Positions 6,708 to 14,994 of a stretch of DNA of 64,000 nt are shown one piece after another. The stretch's first letter is position 1; each line of letters opens with the position of its first letter. This DNA is from Streptomyces nodosus (lineage in GTDB: Bacteria; Actinomycetota; Actinomycetes; Streptomycetales; Streptomycetaceae). A program made the position numbers and the translations under genes. The notes below the pieces were generated by a model that saw nothing but the letters and a program-made list of their open reading frames with translations, did not search any database and was not told where the DNA came from. The stretch covers positions 1,240,001-1,304,000 of the forward strand of contig NZ_CP023747.1 in NCBI RefSeq assembly GCF_008704995.1, in the 5' to 3' direction.

Positions 6708-9142
6708 ACGGGACGGCCCGCTGCCTCCTCCAGTTCGGCCAGCCTCGCCCGTACGCGGTCGGCCCCGGCCCGGTCGCCGTTCTCCTCGTAGTACGCGGCA
6801 GCGGTGCGGAGGTCCTCCGTCTCCTCCGCCGGGCGGTGCGACAGGCGATGGCACCTGGCCCTCAGTTCCAGGGCGTCGGCATGTTGGAGGGCCGCGCCTT
6901 CGGTCTCCATCGTCTCCACGGCCTTGTCCAGGCACACCCGTGCGAGGTCCGGGTCTCCCGCGTCCAGATGGGCCTCGCCCAGACTCATGTAGACACGGCC
7001 TTCGTTGTAGGTATCGCCCCCACCGGGCAGCCGGCGAAAGCGTGCCAGCGCGTCGTTCAGCTGGGCGAAGGCCGCCGTGAAGTTCCGCTGCCGGGCCTGT
7101 GCTCGGCCGATGTGGTGCTCCAGCAGGGCCGTCGCCCGGGGCACGTCCCGCCAGCCGTCGTCGCCTTCGCGGATCCGCCGCAGGATCTCCCGGGCCTCCT
7201 CGAAGCCGCGCTGGGCCTCTCCGTGACGCCAGAGTTTCAGGCGGAGGAGTCCCAGGGCCTCCACCGCGCTCGCCTCCCCGCGACGATGACCGCAGTCCCG
7301 GTCCGCGGAGACGGCCTGTTCAAGGGCTTCCTCGGCGTCATGGGCCTGGCCGAGTCCGATGTACCCGAAGGCGAGTTGCACCAGCATGCGGCCCACCGCG
7401 CGCCGGTCGCCGAATTCCGCGGCACAGCGCCGGGCGGCCTCGACCCCGCGCAGATGGGTGTCGACCCACTGCGCATGGAAACCGAGCATGAGGTGGAGAC
7501 CCCACATGGCCTCGCACAACTGCCATACGAGCTCGTCGAAGCCGTGATGCTCGGCCGCCTGGACGACGGCGGCGAGGTTCTCCCGCTCGCGACGCAGTTC
7601 CGCCAGAGCGAGTCTGCCGTCGGCCGGGTCGCGACGGTCCGGCAAGGTGAGTCCCGTATAGGCGGGGCCGAGGCGCCACCGTAGGGGCAGCACGCGGAAG
7701 TCCGCGCCCGCCGCGAAACGCAGATACCCGACCGCGACCCGGCGGACCGCGGCGGCCATGACTCCGGGCCCGTCCTCGGCGATCGCGCGTTCGCGCGCAT
7801 ACGCCCGGGCCAGGTCGTGGAACCGGTAGCGCTCCTCCCCGACCTCCTCCAGCAGATGGACCCGGGCCAACTGCTCCAGCAGTTCCCGGGCCTCGTCCTC
7901 GTCGACGCCCGCGGCGTGTGCGGCGCACAGCACAGTCACCGTCGGCCAGGACCAGACCGCCAGGGCGCGGTAGAAGGCGGCGCACTCGGGGGTGAGTTCG
8001 CCATACGTCATCTCCTGTGCGAGCCGCACGGGATCGGCGGGGTCTTCCCGAGGGTGCTCCCCCATGGGGACTCCTGTCTGCCGTCGGCCGTGGATCCGGT
8101 CGGACAGCTGTTGTGCCACACGGTCCCAGGAAAGGTGTTCCCGCACGGCAAGGCCGGCACCCGTGGTGCATACGGCGAGGGGGATGCCGCCGGTCCCCTC
8201 CGCTACGGCCCGCACGGCCTCGTCCGGAGCAGCCGACCGCTCGCGCCCGGCGATACGCCTGAGCAGCAGGACGGAGTCCGCGGTCGACAGCGGCCGCAGC
8301 GTGAACGGGTGTGCCCCGTGCTCGGCCACGAGGCGGCTGAGCCGGTGCCTGCTGGTCACCAGGACCAGGCACCCCGGTGAGGCAGGGAGCAGCGGCAGCA
8401 CCTGAGCGTCGTCATGGGCGTTGTCGAGTACGACGATCATGCGCCGGTCGGCGGTGCAGTCCCGGAACAGATCCCGCTGGCGTGCCTCGTCGCCCGGCAC
8501 CATGGCGGGCGGCACCCCCAGCCGCTCCAAAAAGCGGGCAAGCACATCGGAGGGCGTCAGGGCCGTGCCCGCGGACGCGCCTGCCAGGTCGACGAAGAGG
8601 GTCCCGTCGGGGAACCGTTCACGGAGTTCGTGAGCGCACTGGACGACGGCGGCGGTCTTGCCGATACCGCCGGGCCCGGTGAGGGCGGCGACGGTCGGTG
8701 CGCCCGGCGGGCGGTCCGCGTCGTCGAGCAGGGCCCTGATCCAGTCGGCCACCTCCTCCCGGTCGGTGAACACCGCCGTGGTGGGAGGCAGCATCTGCGG
8801 ACGGGAGGCCCCGTGCGCCACGGCGGGGACCGCGCGCGGTGCCAGCCATGACGCCTCCCGGACCCACTCCCCCAACTCACGGGCGAAATCCGGTGAGGTA
8901 CGGGCGAGTTCCACGAGCCGTGACGCCGCCGCCGTCCGCTCCTGGTCCGTGACGGGCAGCACGAGGCGCTGCCCGTCTCCTGCCGCACCGGTGACCGCGC
9001 TCCCGGGCTCGGCGGGTGCTCGGTCGAGCAGTCGGTAGAGCCGCTCCGAGGTCCGCCTGCCCATCTCGCCGCCCGCGCCGGACAGGGCTCCTGAAGCGAC
9101 CGTGCCGACAGCTGAGAGCACCATGTCCATCAACGGTTCCAC
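6704..9142 (-). CDS. STAND-family NTPase: NB-ARC domain with TPR repeats
   Basis: An 812-aa AP-ATPase of the AfsR/apoptotic ATPase class. Walker A GPGGIGKTA is near residue 157, Walker B RMIVVLDNAHD near 232, then the LVTSRHRL sensor strand, the GIPLAV (GLPLA-type) motif and a winged-helix region ending in RFHDLARAYARERA. The C-terminal ~300 residues form a TPR array (repeats such as MLVQLAFGYIGLGQAHDAEEALE and YMSLGEAHLDAGDPDLARVCL, each shorter than the whole repeat). There is no SARP or LuxR DNA-binding domain; the first 120 residues are a helical segment I cannot name. The open frame extends to 9433, but GGGGGAG six bases before GTG 9142 sets the start. It could be a regulator or an immune-type sensor; the partner is unknown. 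Confidence 0.8.
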   Translation of the reverse strand: MEPLMDMVLSAVGTVASGALSGAGGEMGRRTSERLYRLLDRAPAEPGSAVTGAAGDGQRLVLPVTDQERTAAASRLVELARTSPDFARELGEWVREASWLAPRAVPAVAHGASRPQMLPPTTAVFTDREEVADWIRALLDDADRPPGAPTVAALTGPGGIGKTAAVVQCAHELRERFPDGTLFVDLAGASAGTALTPSDVLARFLERLGVPPAMVPGDEARQRDLFRDCTADRRMIVVLDNAHDDAQVLPLLPASPGCLVLVTSRHRLSRLVAEHGAHPFTLRPLSTADSVLLLRRIAGRERSAAPDEAVRAVAEGTGGIPLAVCTTGAGLAVREHLSWDRVAQQLSDRIHGRRQTGVPMGEHPREDPADPVRLAQEMTYGELTPECAAFYRALAVWSWPTVTVLCAAHAAGVDEDEARELLEQLARVHLLEEVGEERYRFHDLARAYARERAIAEDGPGVMAAAVRRVAVGYLRFAAGADFRVLPLRWRLGPAYTGLTLPDRRDPADGRLALAELRRERENLAAVVQAAEHHGFDELVWQLCEAMWGLHLMLGFHAQWVDTHLRGVEAARRCAAEFGDRRAVGRMLVQLAFGYIGLGQAHDAEEALEQAVSADRDCGHRRGEASAVEALGLLRLKLWRHGEAQRGFEEAREILRRIREGDDGWRDVPRATALLEHHIGRAQARQRNFTAAFAQLNDALARFRRLPGGGDTYNEGRVYMSLGEAHLDAGDPDLARVCLDKAVETMETEGAALQHADALELRARCHRLSHRPAEETEDLRTAAAYYEENGDRAGADRVRARLAELEEAAGRPV

Positions 9143-9535
9143 GCAGGACTCCCCCGAACTCGCTGTGGCCGCCATCGTATCGACAGGCCCGGGCGGCGGG
9201 CAGGAACAACCGGCCTCGGTCGGAGCAGCGGCAGCAAGTTCGGCCTGATGTCTCGTCCGCCCACAACTCCCGTCGCCGCATGGTGAGTCGGGGGTCGAGC
9301 CCATGGAGAGCGGCCCCTCTCGTACGGCGGCGGGAGCCGTCCGCAAACGGCTGATATCAAGGAGGCGCGCCGGTAAGGTGCAACGCGCGCAGGGGTGATC
9401 AACGCACCCTCGGTGAACAGGGCTTGAAGCCATCGGAGTTGCTCGGTCCAGGCAGGGGGAAGAGGCGACGCACGGCCTCGGTGCCCGCCCGGACCGTCTG
9501 CATCACCCGGCGCCCCTGGAAGGAAGCAGTCCGCC
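9143..9535. other. 393-bp intergenic region between STAND and FAD genes
   Basis: Divergent-gene spacer with no convincing gene. The only promoter-like sequence I see is TAAGGT at 9374-9379, with TGATAT 16 bases upstream as a poor -35 box for the FAD monooxygenase. The open frames that cross it are extensions of the flanking genes without ribosome-binding sites. Confidence 0.4.
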
Positions 9536-10960
9536 ATGACCAGAGCCTCACGCCGCACCCCCGCCCGTGTGGTCGTCGTCGGGGGCGGCATCGCCGGTAT
9601 GCTCGCCGCGGCCGCCGTCAAGGACCACGTCGATTCCGTCGAGATCGTCGAGGCCCATGCGCTGCCCGAGGGGCCCGAGCCGCGCACCGGTGTCCCCCAA
9701 GCCGCCCACACCCACTTCCTTCAGACCGGCGGCGCCGAGGCGATCGAGAGTCTGCTTCCCGGCACCGTCGACCGGCTGCTGACCGCGGGCGCCCACCGCA
9801 TACCGGTCACCACAAACATGGTGATCTACTCTCCCGAGGGCTGGTACCGCCGCTGGCAGCGCGCCACCCACCAGGTGATCAGCGCAAGCCGGGACCTGAT
9901 CGACTTCATCGTCCGCGAACAGGTCCTCAAGGACCCCCGGGTCGGTGTGCGGACACACACCAAAGTCGTCGCGCTCCTCGGCGACCACCGCGCCGTCACG
10001 GGCGTACGGGTCCGCACCCCCGACGGCGTGGAAGCCGAACTGCCCGCCGACCTGGTCGTCGACGCCTCCGGCCGGGCCACACGCGCACCCGGGTGGCTCG
10101 CCCGGCTGGGCGTCACCGGACTCACGGAGGAGCACATCGACTCCGGCCTGGTCTACGCCAGCCGGATCTACCGGGCCCCCGTCCCCACCAGCGGCTGGCC
10201 CGTGATCGGTGTGCAGGCCGACCCGCGTCTGCCCCGACCGGGCAGCTCGGGCACCATCCTGCCGATCGAGGGCGACCGCTGGCACGTCAGCCTGATGGGC
10301 TCCCCCGGCGGCCACCCCACCCGGGACCCGGACGCCTTCGAGCCCTTCGCCCGTACCCTGCGCCACCCCCTCCTGGCCGACCTGCTGGCACACGCCGAAC
10401 CACTCACCGACGTCAGCGTCACCCACAGCACCGGCAACCGGCGTCACCGCTACGAGCGGCTCACCCACCGGCCGGAGGGCCTGCTGGCACTCGGGGACTC
10501 GGTCGCGGCCTTCAACCCCGTGTACGCACAGGGCATTTCGGTGGCCGCGCAAGGTGCCGTCGCCCTGCGCGAGGCGCTCGCCACCGGCCCGGCCCACCAC
10601 GCCCAGCGCGCCATCGCCCGCCCCATCGACCATGCGTGGGCCCTTGCCACCAGGCAGGACATCCACTTCCCCACCACCAAGGGCAGGACCCCGAACCTCG
10701 CCGACCGCCTGCTGCACCGCTATGTCAGCCGCCTGTCCCGCACCGCGACGGGCTCCTTCCACGCCGCCACGGCCCTGACCGACGTACTGGCCCTCCAGGC
10801 TCCGCCCACCACACTCGTCCACCCCCGCGTACTCCTGACCGCCCTCCTCGGCCCCCACCGCCCACCCCTCGACGGCCCCCCGCTCACACCGTCCGAACGC
10901 GCCCTGCTCGACGGCCTGAACGGGCCTGCGGGAACCCCCGGCCGACGGCACGCCGACTGA
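9536..10960 (+). CDS. FAD-dependent monooxygenase/oxidoreductase
   Basis: A 474-aa flavoprotein of the aromatic-hydroxylase/halogenase-like group. The dinucleotide fold VVVVGGGIAGMLAA starts at about residue 12. The second FAD motif is in DLVVDASGRATRAP near 180, and the GD motif is LLALGDSVAAFNPVYAQGIS near 318, the usual G-D-x-x-x-x-x-x-P-x-x-x-x-G pattern. Halogenases have WxWxIP; I do not see it, so a hydroxylase or geranylgeranyl-reductase-like oxidoreductase is more likely. The ATG is preceded by GGAAGGAAG at about 9 nt. It stands alone between the divergent STAND gene and a convergent DinB gene, so no pathway is indicated. Confidence 0.75.
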   Translation: MTRASRRTPARVVVVGGGIAGMLAAAAVKDHVDSVEIVEAHALPEGPEPRTGVPQAAHTHFLQTGGAEAIESLLPGTVDRLLTAGAHRIPVTTNMVIYSPEGWYRRWQRATHQVISASRDLIDFIVREQVLKDPRVGVRTHTKVVALLGDHRAVTGVRVRTPDGVEAELPADLVVDASGRATRAPGWLARLGVTGLTEEHIDSGLVYASRIYRAPVPTSGWPVIGVQADPRLPRPGSSGTILPIEGDRWHVSLMGSPGGHPTRDPDAFEPFARTLRHPLLADLLAHAEPLTDVSVTHSTGNRRHRYERLTHRPEGLLALGDSVAAFNPVYAQGISVAAQGAVALREALATGPAHHAQRAIARPIDHAWALATRQDIHFPTTKGRTPNLADRLLHRYVSRLSRTATGSFHAATALTDVLALQAPPTTLVHPRVLLTALLGPHRPPLDGPPLTPSERALLDGLNGPAGTPGRRHAD

Positions 10961-10977
10961 GGCGGCCCTTTGCCCCC

Positions 10978-11499
10978 TCAGGTCAGCACCAGCCACCGCC
11001 GTCCGTCGATGAGCTCCCGGGCCGCATCCAGATGCCCGGCATGGCACGCGGTCTCGGTGATGACGTGCAGCAGGACGTCGCGCAGGGTGTGGAGATGCGG
11101 CTCACCGAACAGCTGACGCGGCCACCAGACCGGCGCGGCCTCGGCGGGAGTCGCGGCAATGACGGCATCGGCAAGCTCCGCCTCCCGGCGGTACCGGTCG
11201 AGGACCTCCACCGCAGTCACCTCAGGGCCCACTCGCCAGGCGTCGTCCCCGCTCCCCAGTCCTCGGACGACCTCCTCGTCCCCGGCGACGACCGCACGGA
11301 ACCAGAACCGTTCGACATCGAGCGCGAGATGCTGCACCAGCCCCAGACAGTGCCATCCGGACGGCAGCACGGGCCGCCGCAGCGGCTCCTCCCCCAGCCC
11401 GTCAAGAATGCCTAGAACGTGACGCCGCTGCTCGCCGAGAAACCCGAGGAGCGCCGTGATCTCAGGGTCCGGAGTCGTTCCGCTCGTCTCTTCGCTCAT
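10978..11499 (-). CDS. DinB-family protein (DUF664-like)
   Basis: A 173-aa four-helix-bundle protein of the DinB/YfiT group. It shows the spaced histidines of the metal site: LVQHLALDVERFW near residue 52 and TETACHAGHLDAARELIDG near 155. In actinobacteria such proteins include mycothiol-dependent S-transferases, so a thiol-transfer or detoxification role is plausible but unproven. The frame is open upstream to 12354; the ATG at 11499 gives the normal family N-terminus, with weak SD. It converges on the FAD monooxygenase, 17 bp between stops. Confidence 0.75.
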   Translation of the reverse strand: MSEETSGTTPDPEITALLGFLGEQRRHVLGILDGLGEEPLRRPVLPSGWHCLGLVQHLALDVERFWFRAVVAGDEEVVRGLGSGDDAWRVGPEVTAVEVLDRYRREAELADAVIAATPAEAAPVWWPRQLFGEPHLHTLRDVLLHVITETACHAGHLDAARELIDGRRWLVLT

Positions 11500-11540
11500 G
11501 ACCGACCAGGATGCCTGAAGCCACGTGGTCTCAGTGGCTC

Positions 11541-11999
11541 TCAGAGGCTCCCGAGAGAAACCTCCGCCCAGGTGGTCTTGGTGTACTCGTCGATGACGGT
11601 GCATCCCCAACGATCCGCGTAGGCCTGGACGAGGAGCAGTCCGCGGCCCGATGCCGCGTCGGCGGGCGGGGGCACAGATACCTGGGGAAGGCACTCGGGG
11701 CGGGTGTCCGTCACCTCGATCCGCAGGCCGTGCGGCAGGAGGAGCAGGGCCAGCCAGAAATCGCGGCCGGGGAGGCTGCCGTGGCGGATCGCGTTGGACG
11801 CCAGCTCGGCCGTGACGAGGGCGACGGTTCGTGCGGGTTCGGAATCGTGCGGGAGGCCGGTCCAGTCGGTGAACTGCTGGGTGGCGAGGTGCCGCGCGAG
11901 CCGGGCGCCTCGTCTGGTGCTGCTGAGGCGAAGGGTTCGCTCGTGGTGGGCGCGGATGCGGAGTGGTGCGGTCTCGTAAGGGAACTGATGCTGTGTCAC
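11541..11999 (-). CDS. ATP-binding protein, anti-sigma-factor kinase-like (HATPase)
   Basis: A 152-aa GHKL ATPase of the RsbW/SpoIIAB-like type common in Streptomyces. The N box is VTAELASNAIRHG, the G1-like segment is LRIEVTDTRP and the last box is GRGLLLVQAYADRWG. The start is taken as GTG 11999, which gives the usual short N-terminus; the frame is open further upstream. It is divergent from the XRE-DUF5753 and DUF397 genes, forming the abaA/whiJ-type cluster that Streptomyces carries in many copies. In those clusters the ATPase is thought to act with the DNA-binding and DUF397 proteins in developmental or antibiotic control. The actual target is unknown. Confidence 0.75.
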   Translation of the reverse strand: MTQHQFPYETAPLRIRAHHERTLRLSSTRRGARLARHLATQQFTDWTGLPHDSEPARTVALVTAELASNAIRHGSLPGRDFWLALLLLPHGLRIEVTDTRPECLPQVSVPPPADAASGRGLLLVQAYADRWGCTVIDEYTKTTWAEVSLGSL

Positions 12000-12094
12000 G
12001 GTGCCAGCGTGGGCGAGCGCGTGCGCCGCTGACCAGGCACGACGGCCGTACGTCGCACCGGTCGTACGGAGAGGGCGGTGCGCTGACGCCCTGG

Positions 12095-12113
12095 TTGTAC
12101 GGGGCTTGTACGG
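12095..12113. promoter_or_regulatory. Two direct TTGTACGG repeats, 11-bp period
   Basis: TTGTACGG occurs at 12095-12102 and again at 12106-12113, one helical turn apart, in the 212-bp spacer between the divergent ATPase and XRE genes. A related GTCGTACGG lies at 12061-12069. This could be the binding site of the adjacent XRE-DUF5753 regulator; that link is inferred from position only. Confidence 0.4.
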
Positions 12114-12211
12114 GTGCGACACGGCCACACGCCGTTCCCCCGTCCGTGCGGGTCGCGTTGGGCAAGGCCCCGGTGGAGAGGGCACTCAGAGGTTCGGAAG
12201 GGTGTGGGAAC

Positions 12212-13063
12212 GTGAAGGCGGTACGGGGCGGTCGAGCGGCGAAGACCAGGGACGAGGGGCCCGACCTGCCGGGTGTGTGGTCGGCGTACGGCATGCTGTT
12301 GCAGCATCTGCGGAAGCGGCGCGGGTTGAGCCAGCAGCAACTCGGTGATGCCATCGGCTACTCGCTGGAGCAGGTCGCCTCGGTGGAGCAGGGGCGCCGG
12401 CCGGCGAAGGCGGCGTTCACCTCCGCGGCGGACCGGGTGCTGGAGGCGGACGGATCCTTGGAGGTGCTCCAGGACGAGGTGGACCGGGCGAAGTTGCCAC
12501 GGTTCTTCCGGAACGTGGCGCTCCTGGAGGCGGAGGCCTTGAGCAGGTTCTCGTACGATCCCCTGCTCATCCCCGGGCTGTTGCAGACCGAGGCCTACGC
12601 GCAGGCGCTCCTCGAAGCACACTTCCCGCCCCTGGACGAGGAGATCGTCGAGCAACGCGTGGCGGCACGACTCGCGCGTCAGGCCCTGCTGTCCCGCGGA
12701 AACCCGCCCGTGGTCTTCGTGTTCATCGTGGAGGAAAACGCACTCCGACGAGTCGTGGGCAGCCGTGCCGTCATGCGTGAGCAGTTGGAGCATCTGCTGA
12801 CCTGCGCGCAGATGCGCAACGTCGAGCTTCAGGTCATGCCGACCGCGCGAGGTGCCCACAGCGGGCTCAACGGGCCCATGGTGTTGCTGGAGTCGACCGA
12901 CCGCAAACGGCACGTCTACGTCGAAGCTCAAGACGTGGTGACCATAAGGTCCGACGAAGATGAGGTCAGCGAGTTCTGGCTGCGGTATGGGATGCTGCGC
13001 ACGCAGGCCCTCAACACCGAGGAGTCCTCTCGTCCCATCGAGCGCATGGCAGGGGAGCTATGA
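12212..13063 (+). CDS. XRE-family regulator with DUF5753 domain (WhiJ-like)
   Basis: A 283-aa DNA-binding protein. The helix-turn-helix is at about residues 28-82 (LLQHLRKRRGLSQQQLGDAI and the recognition helix SLEQVASVEQGRR). DUF5753 follows to about 275 with its hallmark RFSYDPLLIPGLLQTEAYA, ARQALL and EFWLRYGMLRTQAL-type segments. GTG at 12212 is chosen because it follows GGAAGGG and gives the usual N-terminus; the frame is open to 11963. Its stop overlaps the DUF397 start by ATGA, so the two are translationally coupled. In the whiJ/abaA clusters this protein is the DNA-binding partner of the DUF397 protein. Confidence 0.88.
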   Translation: MKAVRGGRAAKTRDEGPDLPGVWSAYGMLLQHLRKRRGLSQQQLGDAIGYSLEQVASVEQGRRPAKAAFTSAADRVLEADGSLEVLQDEVDRAKLPRFFRNVALLEAEALSRFSYDPLLIPGLLQTEAYAQALLEAHFPPLDEEIVEQRVAARLARQALLSRGNPPVVFVFIVEENALRRVVGSRAVMREQLEHLLTCAQMRNVELQVMPTARGAHSGLNGPMVLLESTDRKRHVYVEAQDVVTIRSDEDEVSEFWLRYGMLRTQALNTEESSRPIERMAGEL

Positions 13064-13266
13064 GCACCGATCGGTACAGCATTGAGCCCGCTGAACTGGA
13101 TTGGTTCAAGAGCAGCTACAGCGGAACGAGCGGTGGCGACTGCGTGGAGGTGGCCGTCGAGTCGGGCGCCGTGTACGTGCGGGACTCCAAGGCCACACGG
13201 CACGGACCGGTGCTGCGGGTCGGCCGGGACCAATGGGCGGCCTTCGTGGCGCTCGCCGCGGAATAG
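13060..13266 (+). CDS. DUF397 domain protein
   Basis: A 68-aa DUF397 protein. Family signatures are LDWFKSSYSGTSGGDCVEVA near residue 12 and VYVRDSKATRHGPVLRVGRD near 38, ending in W-A-A-F. Its ATG overlaps the stop of the XRE gene (ATGA at 13060-13063). DUF397 proteins are small partners of XRE-DUF5753 regulators in Streptomyces and are thought to antagonise or modulate them. A 13-bp inverted repeat follows the stop. Confidence 0.9.
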   Translation: MSTDRYSIEPAELDWFKSSYSGTSGGDCVEVAVESGAVYVRDSKATRHGPVLRVGRDQWAAFVALAAE

Positions 13267-13273
13267 AGCGAAG

Positions 13274-13320
13274 CACCGGCGGCGGGTCCGGTGCCGTGCG
13301 TCCGGTGCCCGCCGCCGGTG
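13274..13320. terminator. Inverted repeat terminator between DUF397 and SH3 genes
   Basis: CACCGGCGGCGGG (13274-13286) pairs perfectly with CCCGCCGCCGGTG (13308-13320) across a 21-nt loop. It sits between two convergent stops, so it can serve both strands. There is no T-run, as is common in Streptomyces. Confidence 0.7.
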
Positions 13321-13324
13321 ACGG

Positions 13325-13672
13325 TCAGCAGTGGTTGCGGACGTTGCCCTTGTCGTCGCCCTTCAGATAGACGGCGCTGACGTAGCCGATGCCGCCGCTG
13401 TTGAGCTGAAGGCGGACCCAGTTGCGGTTGCTGATGCCCTTGTCGTTGACCAGGTCGCCCTCAAGCCAACACAGGCCCGCGTAGGAGTAGTTGGCGTTGA
13501 CGTAGCTGACGACCCGCTCGCCGCGCGCGGGGCCGGCGTGGACGTCGGCGTGGGTCCAGGCGACCACCGTCGTCGCGGCGAGGGCGGGCGATGCGGCCAG
13601 AAGGCTCGCTCCGGCGAGGGCGACGCCCGCTCCGCCGAGGGTGAGGGCACGCTTCATCTTCGAGCCAGACAT
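13325..13672 (-). CDS. Small secreted SH3-like domain protein
   Basis: A 115-aa protein with a clear signal peptide (basic MSGSKMKRALTLGG start, hydrophobic stretch, ASPALA cleavage site near residue 32). The mature ~80-residue chain looks like a bacterial SH3 fold, with THADVHAGPARGERV and a C-terminal GYVSAVYLKGDDKGNVRNHC, and has two cysteines. ATG 13672 is preceded by GGAGAAAG at good spacing; the frame is open upstream but without a better site. Bacterial SH3 domains often bind peptidoglycan or proteins. Many streptomycetes encode several of these small exported proteins, and their function is unknown. Confidence 0.72.
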   Translation of the reverse strand: MSGSKMKRALTLGGAGVALAGASLLAASPALAATTVVAWTHADVHAGPARGERVVSYVNANYSYAGLCWLEGDLVNDKGISNRNWVRLQLNSGGIGYVSAVYLKGDDKGNVRNHC

Positions 13673-13955
13673 GACTTTCTCCGTCTTCGTCGGTTTCACC
13701 GAATCCGGCAGCTTCATCCCGAATACACCGGATCGTTCACTTTCATGATCCAACAGCCCGCATGCAGGGTGATCTTGAAACTCGGTCGATTCACCGGGAA
13801 GAGCGAACGCACGCGGCCCTCGTAAGGAGACGGCCTGTCGGCCGGTCGGTCCGGGCCATGTGAGGGAGTGGTCGGCGTCGCGCTGAGCCTGTCCCTCGGA
13901 GTACTGGTATCGGCGAGATCTGGAACACGACCGTCCGGCCGCCGACCATGAAGGC

Positions 13956-14984
13956 ATGGCACATGTACTCGTCACGGGCGGAACCGGGTTTCTGGGTTCC
14001 CATACGATCGCGCAGCTCCTGACCGCCGGGCACACCGTCACGACCACGGTGCGATCCCTGACCCGGCAGTCCGACGTCGAGCGGATGCTGACCGTGGCCG
14101 GAGCCGCGCACACGGACGACGTCTCCTATGTGGAGGCAGATCTGACCTCTGACCGCGGCTGGGACCAGGCCGTGGCGGGTGCGGACTACGTGCTGCACAT
14201 GGCCTCGCCGTTCCCCGGAGCGCAGCCGAAGAACGCGGACGAACTGATCGTCCCGGCCCGTGACGGGACTCTGCGGGTCCTTCGCGCCGCCCGGCACGCG
14301 GGCGTCCGGCGCACGGTGTTGACCTCCTCCTTCGCGGCGGTGGGTTACGGTCACGGCCGCACCGGACGGACGTTCAGCGAGGACGACTGGACGGAGACCG
14401 AGGGGCCGGGCGTGTCCGCGTACATCAAGTCCAAGGCGGTTGCCGAACGGGCCGCCTGGAACTTCGTCGAGAGCGAGGGCGACGGGCTGGAGCTGACGGT
14501 GGTCAACCCCGTGGGGATCTTCGGGCCGGTCCTCGGACCTGACTACTCCGCGTCGATCCGTATCATCCACGCGATGCTGACCGGCGGGATGCGGGCCGCA
14601 CCGCCGATCTGGACCAACACGGTCGACGTGCGCGACACGGCCGAGTTGCATCTGCGGGCCATGACGGCACCCCAGGCGGCGGGACAACGGTATCTGGCGC
14701 TTGCGGGCGAGCCGATCTCCTTCCAGCACATCGCGCTCGTGTTGCGCGCGCGGCTCGGCGAGGCCGCCGCCCAGGCCCCCACCGGGTCGGCGCCGGCCTG
14801 GCTGCTGCGCCTGCTGGCCGTGATCAACCCGGCGCTGCGCGAGACGGTGCCGCAGCTGGGTGTCGTGCGCCGCGCCTCCAACACGAAGGCCCGTAAGGAG
14901 CTGGACTGGTCCCCGCGTTCCAACGAGGACGCCGTGGTGGCCACCGCGGAGAGCCTGGTCCGCCTCGGACTGCTGAGCGGTTAG
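13956..14984 (+). CDS. NAD(P)-dependent extended SDR (aldehyde reductase/epimerase-like)
   Basis: A 342-aa extended short-chain dehydrogenase resembling dihydroflavonol-4-reductase-type aldehyde reductases. The nucleotide motif TGGTGFLG is at residues 7-14. The catalytic YxxxK is in AYIKSKAVAER near residue 155, with the preceding serine in VLTSSFAAVGYG, and NPVGIFGP follows. There is no good SD. GACCAT ends six bases before the ATG, so a leaderless mRNA is possible but the -10 match is poor. An MmyB-like regulator gene starts 10 bp downstream on the same strand; SDR/MmyB pairs are frequent in Streptomyces, and the regulator probably controls this gene. Confidence 0.85.
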   Translation: MAHVLVTGGTGFLGSHTIAQLLTAGHTVTTTVRSLTRQSDVERMLTVAGAAHTDDVSYVEADLTSDRGWDQAVAGADYVLHMASPFPGAQPKNADELIVPARDGTLRVLRAARHAGVRRTVLTSSFAAVGYGHGRTGRTFSEDDWTETEGPGVSAYIKSKAVAERAAWNFVESEGDGLELTVVNPVGIFGPVLGPDYSASIRIIHAMLTGGMRAAPPIWTNTVDVRDTAELHLRAMTAPQAAGQRYLALAGEPISFQHIALVLRARLGEAAAQAPTGSAPAWLLRLLAVINPALRETVPQLGVVRRASNTKARKELDWSPRSNEDAVVATAESLVRLGLLSG

Positions 14985-14994
14985 CGTCGAGAGC

